A stretch of 64,000 nt of DNA from Leptofilum sp965223525 (GCF_965223525.1 NZ_CBDCWX010000004.1:1054001-1118000); one strand, 5' to 3'. Positions 51,257-60,560 are shown, counted from the first letter of the stretch. Notes: generated from the sequence alone by a model not told the origin. A program made the numbers and translations.

Positions 51257-52429
51257 GTGAATACTGAATCTGTAGCCAAAAGGCGTGTTGTGGTAGCGAT
51301 GAGCGGCGGGGTGGATAGCTCCGTAGCGGCGGCACTGCTGGTGGAGCAGGGCTATGACGTCGTGGGGATGATGATGCGCCTGTGGAGCGAACCGGGCATT
51401 GGAGCATCTGCGCCTGCCAATCGCTGCTGCACCCCAGACCAGATGGCCGATGCGCGGCGTGTAGCGGGCTTGCTAGGCATTCCATTCTACGTAGTGGATG
51501 TGCAAGACCATTTCCGGCAGACGGTTGTGCAATTTTTTATTGATGAGCACGAATACGGCCGTACCCCCAACCCCTGTATCGAGTGCAATCGCCAAATTCG
51601 CTTTACCTACCTGCTAGAACGCGCCCTGGCTTTGGACGCCGACTATTTGGCAACAGGGCATTATGCCCAGGTGCGCCACACGCCCAGCGGCTACCAATTG
51701 CTCAAAGGACTGGACCCCAACAAAGACCAATCCTACGTTCTGCACGTTTTGGATCAGGAAAAACTAGGCCAAGTGCTATTCCCCATCGGGGGCTACACTA
51801 AAGCGGAGGTGCGCGAACTGGCGCAGAAGTTTGGCCTGCCCGTCGTCAGCAAGAGCGAGAGCCAGGATTTATGCTTTTTGGGAGACGGCAACTACCGTCG
51901 CTTTTTGCAAGAATACAGCCAAAAAGCGAGCCAGCCCGGCCCCATCCTCACCTGCAACGGTGAAGAGCTGGGGCAGCACAACGGGCTGCCGTTTTACACG
52001 ATTGGGCAACGCAAGGGGCTGGGCATCTCGGCCAGCGTGCCGCTGTTTGTGTTGCGAAAGGTTGTAGCGCAAAATGCGCTTATCGTAGGGCCAAAGTCGG
52101 AATTGGGGCAGCAAACGCTAATTGCCCGCGACGTGAACTGGCTAAGTGGGCAGCCACCACAAACACCCATCTCCGCGCAGATCAAAATTCGGTACAAAGC
52201 CAAAGGTATACAGGGTGAGGTAGTGGATTTGGGAAGCGGCCGTTCCAAAGTCACCTTCCACGAACCCGTATTTGGCGTCACGGCTGGGCAAGGAGCTGTC
52301 TTTTATGATGGCGATGTTTGCCTGGGTGGGGGTATTATTGCCGATGGGGTAAATGATTTGGAGGAAACGGCCGCTTCCCTTCAAACTGCTCCCAGCCTCC
52401 AACTAGCCAACATTCAGGTGCTTTCATGA
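51257..52429 (+). CDS. mnmA: tRNA-specific 2-thiouridylase MnmA
   Basis: 390 residues from a GTG start. The PP-loop is AMSGGVDSSVAAALL (about 14-28). The catalytic Cys pair lies in NPCIECNRQIRF and SESQDLCFLGDGNY, and the C-terminal OB-like domain in GQRKGLGIS onward. It adds sulfur to U34 of Lys, Glu and Gln tRNAs, taking it from a cysteine desulfurase such as the one at 46058. Its stop overlaps the next gene's start (ATGA). Confidence 0.96.
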   Translation: MNTESVAKRRVVVAMSGGVDSSVAAALLVEQGYDVVGMMMRLWSEPGIGASAPANRCCTPDQMADARRVAGLLGIPFYVVDVQDHFRQTVVQFFIDEHEYGRTPNPCIECNRQIRFTYLLERALALDADYLATGHYAQVRHTPSGYQLLKGLDPNKDQSYVLHVLDQEKLGQVLFPIGGYTKAEVRELAQKFGLPVVSKSESQDLCFLGDGNYRRFLQEYSQKASQPGPILTCNGEELGQHNGLPFYTIGQRKGLGISASVPLFVLRKVVAQNALIVGPKSELGQQTLIARDVNWLSGQPPQTPISAQIKIRYKAKGIQGEVVDLGSGRSKVTFHEPVFGVTAGQGAVFYDGDVCLGGGIIADGVNDLEETAASLQTAPSLQLANIQVLS

Positions 52430-52701
52430 CCACTGCTGCCTCTGGACTCATTCTCGGATTTTTGCTGGCCACTGCCTATGGCGCAGGCTTCCATTTTTTA
52501 CTCGGCGGCCCAGCCAGGCGCATTATTCTTTACCTTGTCGTCGCCTGGATTGGCTTTGCCCTCGGCCACGTCGTGGGTGATCTAATCAACCTCAACTGGC
52601 TGCGGCTGGGTGCATTGCAACTCTTTAGCGCCAGTGTGGGAGCTTGGATAGCACTCATTTTGAGTTGGTGGCTGGTGGGAGATACGGCCGTTCGCCAATA
52701 A
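52426..52701 (+). CDS. Small three-helix membrane protein after mnmA
   Basis: 91 residues. Three hydrophobic helices (about 5-25, 31-52, 60-83) fill almost the whole protein. It overlaps the mnmA stop by four bases, so it is translated from the same transcript. No family is recognised; similar small integral proteins of unknown role are common in Chloroflexota. An ACGGCCGT site encodes its C-terminal DTAVRQ. Confidence 0.7.
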   Translation: MTTAASGLILGFLLATAYGAGFHFLLGGPARRIILYLVVAWIGFALGHVVGDLINLNWLRLGALQLFSASVGAWIALILSWWLVGDTAVRQ

Positions 52702-52746
52702 CCCTCAAACCAGGCATGTTCCCCTCCGCACCCGTCTGGCATTGCT

Positions 52747-52775
52747 TTGAAGCCGCCCCGCTTTAATGCTATACT
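52747..52775 (+). promoter_or_regulatory. Promoter TTGAAG-17-TATACT
   Basis: TTGAAG at 52747-52752, a 17-base spacer and TATACT at 52770-52775 with TG at the extended position. It argues against the TTG at 52747 being a start codon. Confidence 0.6.
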
Positions 52776-52824
52776 TGCCTTTGAAGTTCCAACAAACCTT
52801 AAATCAGGAGCAAAACATCCACCC

Positions 52825-53289
52825 GTGGATAGTAATCTGGTAAACACAACTGGCTCAGTGCCAGAACAAAAGAAACTCATTTCTGTAAAACCTATTTACA
52901 TCGCCCTCGCTGTGATACTGGTCATCGCCCTGCTTGGCGGTGCTGTATGGGGCATTATCTGGCTAGCCAGAACCCAGGCCGCCGCCATCGAGGCAGTACG
53001 AGACGTATTGCTCATCGCCCTCGCCCTGGAATCTTGTCTGTTCGGCATTGTGCTACTCTTCATGTTGCTCATGATTATCAGACTGGTAAACATGTTGGAG
53101 TTTGAAATCAAACCCATTTTAGAAAAAACAAACGAAACCGTGGGAACCATTCGCGGAACCACCACATTTGTTAGCAAAAACGTTGTCAAGCCGGTCACCG
53201 AAGCGCGTGTTCATGTAGCAGGCATTCGGCGAGCCATTAAAACTTTGTTTGGCAACCCCCGCGACAATATTGACAACGCACCGCATTAG
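52825..53289 (+). CDS. Two-helix membrane protein, unknown
   Basis: 154 residues if started at GTG 52825; the frame is open back to 52747, which is inside the promoter. AGGAG lies 14 bases before the GTG, longer than ideal, so the start is uncertain. Two helices (about 23-48 and 60-85) are followed by a soluble helical tail (ILEKTNETVGTIRGTTTF). It resembles proteins found next to YtxH-like genes and probably works with the YtxH protein 90 bases downstream in envelope stress. That link is inferred. Confidence 0.65.
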   Translation: MDSNLVNTTGSVPEQKKLISVKPIYIALAVILVIALLGGAVWGIIWLARTQAAAIEAVRDVLLIALALESCLFGIVLLFMLLMIIRLVNMLEFEIKPILEKTNETVGTIRGTTTFVSKNVVKPVTEARVHVAGIRRAIKTLFGNPRDNIDNAPH

Positions 53290-53306
53290 CATGGATGAAA
53301 ATCAGC

Positions 53307-53352
53307 AGATTTCGCAGATTCGACAGATTATTCTCTGTGCTCTCTGTGGTGA
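53307..53352. repeat. CACAGAG-like intergenic repeat (degenerate)
   Basis: CAGATTTCGCAGATTCGACAG is followed by TCTCTGTGCTCTCTGTGG; the arms match the CACAGAG family loosely. The first run also shows a CAGATT direct repeat. Confidence 0.4.
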
Positions 53353-53378
53353 AGCTATTTTCGAAGGAGAGAGATTCA

Positions 53379-53753
53379 ATGAGTGATAATTCAAATGACC
53401 TCGGCGCATTTTTAGCAGGATTTGTTATCGGCGGCCTTGTTGGTGCCGCCACAGCCATCATCTTGGCACCGCAATCGGGCCAAGACACCCGCAGTCAGAT
53501 TGCCAGCAAGAGCAATGAATTACTTCAATCCGGAACTGCCCGCGTACAGCAAGTGCGGGAATCTGCCGGCAGCTACAGCCAAGATTATCTTGATCGGGCT
53601 GGCTCCGCGCTTACCAGCACCCGCCAACAGGTGAAAGATGTTGGGGGACGTGTGCAGGAACAGGCGCGGATTGTGCTGGACAAAGGAAAAGAACAGGCTA
53701 CGCAGATAACCAACCGTGGTGACAATTCTGAAGCCAACGGGAGCGACGCGTAA
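53379..53753 (+). CDS. YtxH-domain protein
   Basis: 124 residues from the ATG at 53379, which has GAAGGAGAG upstream. One Gly-rich membrane helix (FLAGFVIGGLVGAATAIILA, about 11-30) ends in the YtxH motif LAPQSGQDTRSQI. The rest is a helical, amphipathic tail (about 40-110) like those of late-embryogenesis or apolipoprotein-like stress proteins, ending in an acidic, Asn-rich tip. Members are general stress proteins of unknown mechanism. Confidence 0.85.
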   Translation: MSDNSNDLGAFLAGFVIGGLVGAATAIILAPQSGQDTRSQIASKSNELLQSGTARVQQVRESAGSYSQDYLDRAGSALTSTRQQVKDVGGRVQEQARIVLDKGKEQATQITNRGDNSEANGSDA

Positions 53754-53973
53754 ACGGCCGTTCCCAGACAAAACAGCCTTCGTCGCAGCCACTCAAATTT
53801 CCTTACCATTCACGAAACAACTGAGTCTGTAACCGCATAACGTTTGGCTCTAGCAACAGAAGTTGCTACCCATTTGCAGACAGGCGTCTCCCAACCGGAG
53901 TCGCCTTTTTGCATGTAAAAAGCCAAAGGAAGCAGAACCCAAACATGCTTTCAATTGGCACCCAACAACCCAC

Positions 53974-56202
53974 ATGACCCAAATATCCATCATCACCCTT
54001 GATGAACTGTTGAACCAACTCCCAAACGGCCGTATTGTCCAGCAAGTAAAACGCGCCTATGAATTCGCCCGCCAAATTCATAACGGCCGTCAGCGCCAAT
54101 CGGGTGAAAAATATATTGATCACGACTTAGCCGTCACCCACATCATGAACCAGCTTGGCGTAGACCCGCCTACTCTCATCGCCAGTATGCTCCACGACAG
54201 CCTGCTGCCCCACACAGGCCAAACCGTTGAAAGCATCGAAAAATATTTTGGCGAAGAGCCCGCCGCCCTTATAAAAGGGCTAGAACAACTTTACGTCTAC
54301 GCCAGCGAAGCCCAATACCAAAAACACCGCGACCCCGAAGCCGACCGCAAAACATTAGAAGGCGTTCGCCGGGCTGTTTTGGCCATTATTGAAGGGGATA
54401 TTCGCGTCATTCTTATTCGCTTGGCCGACTGCCTGCAAGATTTACGCAAAGCCAGCAACCTACCACCAGAACAGCGACGCATTATCGCCAACGAAGCCAT
54501 GCACATTTACGCGCCGCTGGCCAACCGCCTAGGCATTTGGCAGCTTAAATGGGAGCTGGAGGATTTGGCTTTTCGCTATTTGGAACCAGAAAAGTATAAA
54601 GAAATTGCTAGTCAGCTAGCCGCCCGCCGTGCCGAACGGATGGTAAATATTGAGCAAGCAGTTGAGAAGCTAGAGCAAATTATCCGGGAACATGGAATGA
54701 AAGGCTCGGTAAACGGCCGTTCCAAGCATATTTACTCCATTTACCGCAAAATGGAGCGTAAGCGGCTCGATTTTGACCATATTTTCGATATCCAGGCATT
54801 GCGCGTCATTTTAGATCCATCGGACAAAGCCGCCTATGACCAAAAAACCAATAAGGAAAAAGAAGAGGAAGATCGCCACTTGTGCTATCAAGCCCTCGGT
54901 TTGGTACACAGCCTGTGGCAACCCATCCCCCGTGAATTTGACGATTACATCGCCGCGCCCAAAGCCAACGGGTATCAATCGCTGCATACGGCCGTCATAG
55001 ACACAAAAACCGGCGAAAACTTAGAAGTACAAATCCGCACCCGCCGCATGCACAATGAAGCCGAAAAAGGAGTCGCCGCCCATTGGGCATACAAAGAAGA
55101 TGGCGGCAAAGTGGCTAGCTCAGTTAAAAAGCGCATCGAAAACCTGCGCGAACTGCTGGCCAGCTTGCAAGACGAAAATTATGAAGAAGATGATGATACG
55201 CTGCTGGAAAATGAAATTCTAGCAGAGCGTATCTACGTTTTCACGCCCAACGGCGATGTCATTGATTTGCCTTCAGGATCAACTCCCATTGATTTTGCTT
55301 ACGCTATCCACACCGAGGTTGGCCACCGCTGCCGAGGGGCGCGAGTGAATGGCAAGATGGTTAGTCTGGATTATGTCCTCAAATCGGGCGAGCGCGTTTC
55401 AATCCTTACCACCAACCGGGGTGGCCCCAGCCGCGACTGGATGAATGGCAGCCTGGGCTACACGGGCAGTGCCCGCACCCGCAGCAAAATCCGCCAATGG
55501 TTCCGCAACCAGGAGCGGGAGCAAAACGTGTTGCAAGGGCGCGAGGTAGTAGAGCGCGAACTACGCCGGCTGGGGCTAACCGAAACGTACACCGTCTCTG
55601 ACATTGCCAAATCGCTCAAGTTTGAGGATGAGGAGCAATTTCTGGCCAAAGTGGGCTTTGGCGATATTCAAAGCCGGCAAATTAGCGGTGCGATTGCCCT
55701 CATGGAAAAAACGCTGCACCCGGATGATGAGCTACGGCCGTTGCTGCTAAAAACGCCCGCCAAAAAACAAGGTCTCACTATCACCGGCGTGGCAGGGCTG
55801 CACACCCGCATGGCCAAATGCTGCCAGCCCATCCCTCCAGAGCCAATCACAGGCTTCATCACGCGCGGCCAGGGCGTCACCATTCACCGTGCCGACTGCA
55901 AGCAGGTGCAAAACACATCGGAGCCGGAGCGGTTGATTGAGGTGGCCTGGGGGGATGATACGGCTGTTTACCCTATCCCCATCGTGCTAAAAGCATACCG
56001 CCGCCCCAACATCATTGAGGAAATTGTGGCTATCCTGCGCGGGCAAAGGATCAACACTCCCAAAACAAAAACCACTTCGGTTGGCAACATCATGACCATT
56101 TCGCTGGTGGTAGAAGTAAAAAGCCTAGAACAGCTAAACTGGCTGCTGCAAAAGCTAGAATTGCTGCCCAACGTACTTGAGGCACACAGACAACGTTGGT
56201 AA
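53974..56202 (+). CDS. RelA/SpoT-family (p)ppGpp synthetase with degenerate hydrolase domain
   Basis: 742 residues from the ATG at 53974. The N-terminal HD domain (about 35-190) keeps His74-Asp75, but the next catalytic pair, Glu-Asp in HDxxED, is replaced (HDSLLPH). The second motif LADRLHN reads LADCLQD at 150-156. The synthetase domain (about 225-345) is intact, with PREFDDYIAAPKANGYQS; the EFDD at 321-324 is the acidic ExDD form of RelA and not the RxKD form of bifunctional enzymes. TGS (about 405-465), zinc-finger-like Cys/His (CCQPIPPEP) and ACT (about 665-742) domains follow. All this points to a ribosome-activated, synthetase-only enzyme. Confidence 0.95.
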   Translation: MTQISIITLDELLNQLPNGRIVQQVKRAYEFARQIHNGRQRQSGEKYIDHDLAVTHIMNQLGVDPPTLIASMLHDSLLPHTGQTVESIEKYFGEEPAALIKGLEQLYVYASEAQYQKHRDPEADRKTLEGVRRAVLAIIEGDIRVILIRLADCLQDLRKASNLPPEQRRIIANEAMHIYAPLANRLGIWQLKWELEDLAFRYLEPEKYKEIASQLAARRAERMVNIEQAVEKLEQIIREHGMKGSVNGRSKHIYSIYRKMERKRLDFDHIFDIQALRVILDPSDKAAYDQKTNKEKEEEDRHLCYQALGLVHSLWQPIPREFDDYIAAPKANGYQSLHTAVIDTKTGENLEVQIRTRRMHNEAEKGVAAHWAYKEDGGKVASSVKKRIENLRELLASLQDENYEEDDDTLLENEILAERIYVFTPNGDVIDLPSGSTPIDFAYAIHTEVGHRCRGARVNGKMVSLDYVLKSGERVSILTTNRGGPSRDWMNGSLGYTGSARTRSKIRQWFRNQEREQNVLQGREVVERELRRLGLTETYTVSDIAKSLKFEDEEQFLAKVGFGDIQSRQISGAIALMEKTLHPDDELRPLLLKTPAKKQGLTITGVAGLHTRMAKCCQPIPPEPITGFITRGQGVTIHRADCKQVQNTSEPERLIEVAWGDDTAVYPIPIVLKAYRRPNIIEEIVAILRGQRINTPKTKTTSVGNIMTISLVVEVKSLEQLNWLLQKLELLPNVLEAHRQRW

Positions 56203-56204
56203 AC

Positions 56205-56228
56205 CAGTATTCAGTAATCGGTGATCAT
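56205..56228. repeat. CAGTATTCAGTAATCGGTGATCA repeat (copy 4)
   Basis: A single arm of the TAATCGGT family lies between the convergent relA-like gene and the 75-residue gene. Confidence 0.4.
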
Positions 56229-56239
56229 TAATTGTCATG

Positions 56240-56467
56240 CTAATCTTCTGATTGGACAGTGCCCATTTCATCAAGCTGAAGGGTTTCTTCACCGTCTGGG
56301 GTTTTGAGCGTGATCTGCCGTGTTTTGAGCGCAAAGCGGAACTCCTGCATCCACTCTTCAGTGGTGTTGGCTTTGTAGACCAGGTGGCCCCAAACGGCCG
56401 TGTCATCCCGCCCTCTCAACCTCAAACTGGCATCGTGCCAGCGGCAATAATACACTAATGGTTTCAT
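56240..56467 (-). CDS. 75-residue protein coupled to the ABC exporter, unknown
   Basis: The ATG at 56465-56467 overlaps the TGA of the ABC transporter gene, so it is translated from the same message. The product is polar, with RWHDASLRLRGRDDTAVW early, then ANTTEEWMQEFRFALKT and an acidic C-terminus. No membrane helix or known domain is seen; the alternating pattern suggests a small beta-rich protein. The coupling supports a real gene. Function is unknown. Confidence 0.6.
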   Translation of the reverse strand: MKPLVYYCRWHDASLRLRGRDDTAVWGHLVYKANTTEEWMQEFRFALKTRQITLKTPDGEETLQLDEMGTVQSED

Positions 56468-58227
56468 TCTTCAATTGCCTCGTACTGTTCAAAAATGCGG
56501 CGGTAAGCTGGCGAACTGCCCATGAGCTCCTCGTGGCTGCCTACCGCCTCCATGCGACCCTTCCGCATCACCACGACTTTGTCCGCCCAGCGAATCTGCG
56601 ACAGCCGATGGGTGATCAAAATGGTTGTCTGGTTGGCTGCTGCCTGCACAATCGCCTGCTGAATTTGGTCTTCGGTAGCACTGTCTACCGCGCTGGTAGA
56701 ATCGTCCAAAATGAGGATGCGCGGCCGCGTGAGAAAAGCCCGCGCCAGTGCCAACCGCTGTCGCTGCCCACCAGAGAGCGTCACGCCCCGCTCGCCAATC
56801 ACCGTCTCGTAGCCATCCTTAAAATTGAGAATGAAGTCGTGCGCCTGGGCTGCTTTGGCTGCCTCGATAATCATTTCTCGCGAAGCATCGGGGCAGCCAA
56901 AGGCTATGTTTTCGCCAACCGTGCGCGAAAACAGGAAGATGTCTTGCTCAATAATAGAGATTTGCCGTCGCAAGGCTGCCAGGTTCCACGTTCGCACGTC
57001 AATGTCGTCTACCAGGAGACGGCCGTTTTCCACATCATAGGTTCGGTTAATCAGCTTGGCTAGCGTACTCTTACCAGCGCCCGTCTGGCCCACAACAGCT
57101 ACTGTTTGGCCTGGCTCAATGGAAAAATCAATCGCTTGCAACACTGGCGCACCATCCACATAGTTAAAAGTCACATCCTCAAACGTAACCCCGCCGACGA
57201 TCTCTGCCTGGTGGCCCGCTGCGTTTTCATCCAGCAGCGTTTGGGCATTCATTAGTTCCAAAATGCGCCGCGCCCCCGCCAGCCCTAAAGACACCCGTGA
57301 ATAGGCCAGGAGCGAGATAAAGGTGGGAAAGCCAAACAGCGCCAGCAAGCCCATGTAGCCCACTACATCCCCTACGGCAATCTGTTCTAGATTAAAAAGA
57401 TAAAGCGCGTGGGTAAAGCCAATTCCTTGCGTTACGCCCAGCAGCAGCAGCGGCAAAAACCGCGCCTCAATTTTGCCTTGTTCCACGGCCGCGTCCCGGT
57501 AGCGGGTGGCATTATTGTTGAACAAGCCAATTTCCTGCACTTCCTGTGCCGTGCCTTTTACCAGTTCAATACCATCAATCGCTTCTGCCAAACGGCCGTT
57601 TAACATCCCAAACGCCCGCCGCACCCGGTCTGCTATCCCTTGCAGCACCCGCAAATAGCGCGTCACGGCCAAAATGTAGGTCACAATAAAAAACAGTGGT
57701 GCAGCCGCTAACTGCGGGTGATAAGTCGGTGCCACCAGCAGCGGCATGATCATAAAATTAGCCGAGCCAGCCACCAAATTCACACCGGGGTTCATAAGCA
57801 AATTTACTTCATGCACATCGTTGGTAGCCCGTGCCATTGTGTCGCCAACCGGTTGAGAATCGTGGAAAGTTGTACTTTTACCCAGCAAGCTAACATACAG
57901 CTCCTCGCGCATATCCCGCTCTAGCCGTTCTCCCATCACGGCACTAGAAAAGTTGCGCCCAAGCTGCAATACAGCCCGCGTAGATTGGCTTGCAATTACC
58001 CCCAGGGCCATCCAACCAATCATTTGCAAATTGGCGGGCGTTTCCAGAGCCGCATCAAAAGCCATACCAATAAGTACAGGCACAACAGCCGCCAAAGCTG
58101 CATTGCCAAAAGCACCAGCCAACATAGCCAAAATCAACAGTTTATGATGTGAAAGATGGGACAACACCCAGCGAACGGTGGTACTTTTGTCAGTCTGTTG
58201 CGATCTATTAACGTCAAATTCACTCAA
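56464..58227 (-). CDS. ABC exporter half-transporter (fused membrane and ATPase domains)
   Basis: 587 residues. Six membrane helices fill about 25-310, in the type IV exporter pattern. The ATPase domain (about 345-587) has VGQTGAGKSTLAKLI, the signature LSGGQRQRLALARAFL, Walker B ILILDDSTSAVDS and the switch His in ILITHRLSQIRW. It would work as a homodimer or pair with another half-transporter to move drugs, lipids or peptides outwards. The start region has no strong ribosome-binding site. The 75-residue gene is coupled at its end. Confidence 0.93.
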   Translation of the reverse strand: MSEFDVNRSQQTDKSTTVRWVLSHLSHHKLLILAMLAGAFGNAALAAVVPVLIGMAFDAALETPANLQMIGWMALGVIASQSTRAVLQLGRNFSSAVMGERLERDMREELYVSLLGKSTTFHDSQPVGDTMARATNDVHEVNLLMNPGVNLVAGSANFMIMPLLVAPTYHPQLAAAPLFFIVTYILAVTRYLRVLQGIADRVRRAFGMLNGRLAEAIDGIELVKGTAQEVQEIGLFNNNATRYRDAAVEQGKIEARFLPLLLLGVTQGIGFTHALYLFNLEQIAVGDVVGYMGLLALFGFPTFISLLAYSRVSLGLAGARRILELMNAQTLLDENAAGHQAEIVGGVTFEDVTFNYVDGAPVLQAIDFSIEPGQTVAVVGQTGAGKSTLAKLINRTYDVENGRLLVDDIDVRTWNLAALRRQISIIEQDIFLFSRTVGENIAFGCPDASREMIIEAAKAAQAHDFILNFKDGYETVIGERGVTLSGGQRQRLALARAFLTRPRILILDDSTSAVDSATEDQIQQAIVQAAANQTTILITHRLSQIRWADKVVVMRKGRMEAVGSHEELMGSSPAYRRIFEQYEAIEE

Positions 58228-58486
58228 AACTTTTTCTCTATGCTTTAGGATGACTGCATATTTTATTAGCTTTTACATTGTCTAAAAACACAGCCTTGCA
58301 TTCCAGCAACGACGACAACCACCCTGTTCATTTACTGGTAGTTCTATGAGCATCCAAAACTTTTTAAGTCATGAAATTTGTTGGGCAACGCCTTTGGCTC
58401 CCAAATCTGTCAAAAACCATTATCGCACACAGCAAACGTTTGAGCATCCCGCCAAATTCATTCGCCCGTCGGAAGGTAACATCGGC

Positions 58487-59086
58487 ATGAAGCGCGTACT
58501 TATCATTGGTTCAAGTGGCTCTGGCAAATCCACGCTGGCCCGCCAGCTTGGGGCTACATTAGAGTTGCCTGTTATTCATTTGGATCGCCATTATTGGCAC
58601 GCTGGCTGGGTAGGCACACCTGCCGATGAGTGGCGTAAAACGGTTTGTCGGCTGGTGCGGCGGGATGCGTGGATTATGGATGGCAATTATCGGGGAACGC
58701 TCAATATTCGTTTGCAAGCGGCTGACTCTGTGGTTTTCCTGGATTTGCCTCCCTGGATCTGTGCGCTACGTGCCATCAAGCGGCGTATTCAATACCGCAA
58801 ACGCCCTCGCCCAGATATTGCTGAAGGATGCAAAGAGCCTTTATTGGATCCCCAGCTCTTCCAGTTTGTGCAACACGTACTCAACTACCCAGACCGAGCC
58901 AAACCATTTGTTATGCAGCAGCTAAACAGTAGTGCAAACGATAAGCGTATCGTGCTGCTAAAAACAACCCAGGACGTGAATAATTTCATCAATGCGCCAC
59001 TGGATTTTCCAACACTGAATCTTTTGAACGGCCGTCAGCCAATCTCCTCCCCACAAATAGCCCACCTGCCTATGGAGTTGGAGTAA
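58487..59086 (+). CDS. P-loop kinase of the adenylate-kinase-like FlaR/topology-modulation group
   Basis: 199 residues from the ATG at 58487; a longer open frame starts at 58346 but the conserved domain begins MKRVLIIGSSGSGKST. The P-loop (8-15) is followed by PVIHLDRHYWHAGW, DAWIMDGNYRGTL and the basic lid region IKRRIQYRKRPRPD. This is the pattern of small nucleotide kinase-like proteins labelled 'DNA topology modulation protein'. Their substrate is unknown. The last residues overlap the convergent thpR gene by 17 bases. Confidence 0.85.
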   Translation: MKRVLIIGSSGSGKSTLARQLGATLELPVIHLDRHYWHAGWVGTPADEWRKTVCRLVRRDAWIMDGNYRGTLNIRLQAADSVVFLDLPPWICALRAIKRRIQYRKRPRPDIAEGCKEPLLDPQLFQFVQHVLNYPDRAKPFVMQQLNSSANDKRIVLLKTTQDVNNFINAPLDFPTLNLLNGRQPISSPQIAHLPMELE

Positions 59087-59636
59087 GCTTTGCTTCATGC
59101 TGTATCGTGTACACAGCCCCGGACGGCCGTAATTCGCTCTGCATGAGCCGCACGGCCGTTACCCCGAAAGCCACCTCATCCACTTGAACATCCCAATTGA
59201 AATCGCGCACCCGCCCCACGTCTTTTACGCGCCCCAACGTGAGATGCGGATTGAACGGCCGTTTCTCACGCATCCAGCCCAACGCCACTACCCGCTCTTC
59301 CAATTCAGCCTGCATTTTTTGTAATGGAACCAAATCGCCGGCCAGACCCGCCCACAGCACACGCGGCCGTTTCCGGTTGGGAAACGCGCCCACGTCATTT
59401 AAGCGCAGCCAAAACGGTTGGTGTCGGGCTGCAAGCTGCGTTAGTTTCTGTTGCAAAGTGGGGAGTTGGGATACGGCCGTATCCCCCAAAAAGCGCAGCG
59501 TCAGGTGCATTTGCTCCCGCCGTACCCAGCGCACCGCCCGTTTTGGCAAATTGTGGTTCAGGTAAACGACCGTTTCCGCCAACACATCTTTCACCACATC
59601 CGGCAGCTCAATCGCTACAAACAAACGAATCGTCAT
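59070..59636 (-). CDS. thpR: RNA 2',3'-cyclic phosphodiesterase ThpR (LigT)
   Basis: 188 residues. The start MTIRLFVAIELPDVV is typical, and both catalytic HxTx motifs are present: MHLTLRFLGDTA (about 44) and NPHLTLGRVK (about 132). It opens 2',3'-cyclic phosphates on RNA ends and belongs to the 2H phosphoesterase superfamily. Five ACGGCCGT octamers lie in this short gene, the densest run in the window. Confidence 0.94.
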   Translation of the reverse strand: MTIRLFVAIELPDVVKDVLAETVVYLNHNLPKRAVRWVRREQMHLTLRFLGDTAVSQLPTLQQKLTQLAARHQPFWLRLNDVGAFPNRKRPRVLWAGLAGDLVPLQKMQAELEERVVALGWMREKRPFNPHLTLGRVKDVGRVRDFNWDVQVDEVAFGVTAVRLMQSELRPSGAVYTIQHEAKLTPTP

Positions 59637-59791
59637 CTCTGCTAACCGTCCTCACTTGCTTGGCCGCGCCGCGGAATAGCCAAGTTGCCCACCGCTAAAA
59701 TCTCTCTTTCCATAGAATCAAACAATTCTATCTGAAACTTATGTGCGCTCACTGCGTAATAGGGGGCAACTTGGAAAAGGAGAGTAACCAA

Positions 59792-60460
59792 ATGAAATCC
59801 TCAACTTCACAATTAGCCGATCATTTTGCCATTTTAGGCGAAAAACAAACCTATTTTAACCTGATTTACCTGTTGCTGGCTTTCCCCCTGGGCATTGCCT
59901 ACTTCGTCATTTCGGTCACGGGGCTTAGTCTTGGGATCGGGCTGCTCATTATCTGGGTGGGACTGTTCGTCTTACTGGCTTTGTTTGCAGGCTGGTGGGG
60001 CTTGGCCGCAATGGAGCGGTTGCTTGCCATCCATTTACTTGGTGAAGAGATTGCGCCAATGAATAGCCCCATCAGTAACAAAGGCAACCTATGGGAACGC
60101 ACGAAGGCTCACTTCACCGACGCCGTCACCTGGAAAAGTGCCCTTTACCTGCTTCTCAAGTTCCCAGTAGGTATTGCTTCGTTCGTGGTGACGATAACGG
60201 CCGTTTCCGTCTGTGGGACATTAATCTTTGCCCCTTTCATTTACCAAACTGGCAACATTTCTGTCTTCGCCTGGCGAATTGACACCCTTTTTGAAGCCCT
60301 GCTGGCGACTGGTTTTGGCCTGCTAATTACCCCATATGCCATTCAGCTACTAAACAAGGCTGCTGAACTATCAGGGCAGTTTGCCCGCTTCATGTTGAGT
60401 AATGGCGAGCCTGTTATTAAAGAAAAAGGCCCTGAAGACCTAATCAACATGATGGTATAG
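59792..60460 (+). CDS. Membrane sensor-domain protein (PF13796-like)
   Basis: 222 residues from the ATG at 59792, which has AAGGAGAG upstream. Two pairs of hydrophobic helices (about 28-75 and 125-195) each begin with an aliphatic run typed FPLGIAYFVISVTGLSLG or FPVGIASFVVTITAVSV, the hallmark of the 'putative sensor' domain found in front of kinases. Here no kinase follows, so it is a stand-alone receptor or envelope protein. It ends before a strong bidirectional terminator. Confidence 0.82.
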   Translation: MKSSTSQLADHFAILGEKQTYFNLIYLLLAFPLGIAYFVISVTGLSLGIGLLIIWVGLFVLLALFAGWWGLAAMERLLAIHLLGEEIAPMNSPISNKGNLWERTKAHFTDAVTWKSALYLLLKFPVGIASFVVTITAVSVCGTLIFAPFIYQTGNISVFAWRIDTLFEALLATGFGLLITPYAIQLLNKAAELSGQFARFMLSNGEPVIKEKGPEDLINMMV

Positions 60461-60476
60461 CTTTTTACTTAAAAAA

Positions 60477-60518
60477 ACGGCTCGTTAGCATAAATTGCGC
60501 CGACGAGCCGTCTTTTTT
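60477..60518. terminator. Bidirectional rho-independent terminator
   Basis: ACGGCTCGT and ACGAGCCGT form a perfect 9-base stem around a 17-base loop, with seven A on the left and TTTTTT on the right, so it works on both strands between the convergent sensor and thiolase genes. Confidence 0.88.
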
Positions 60519-60524
60519 CAGAAA

Positions 60525-60555
60525 GGTGGCAGGCACTTTAGAAGTGCCTGTCACC
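60525..60555. repeat. GGTGGCAGGCACTT / AAGTGCCTGTCACC hairpin
   Basis: A 14-base stem with one mismatch around a 3-base centre, just past the thiolase stop. The AGGTGACAGGCACTT arm is a common dispersed intergenic repeat type. It lies in tandem with the terminator at 60477. Confidence 0.65.
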
Positions 60556-60560
60556 TACAG

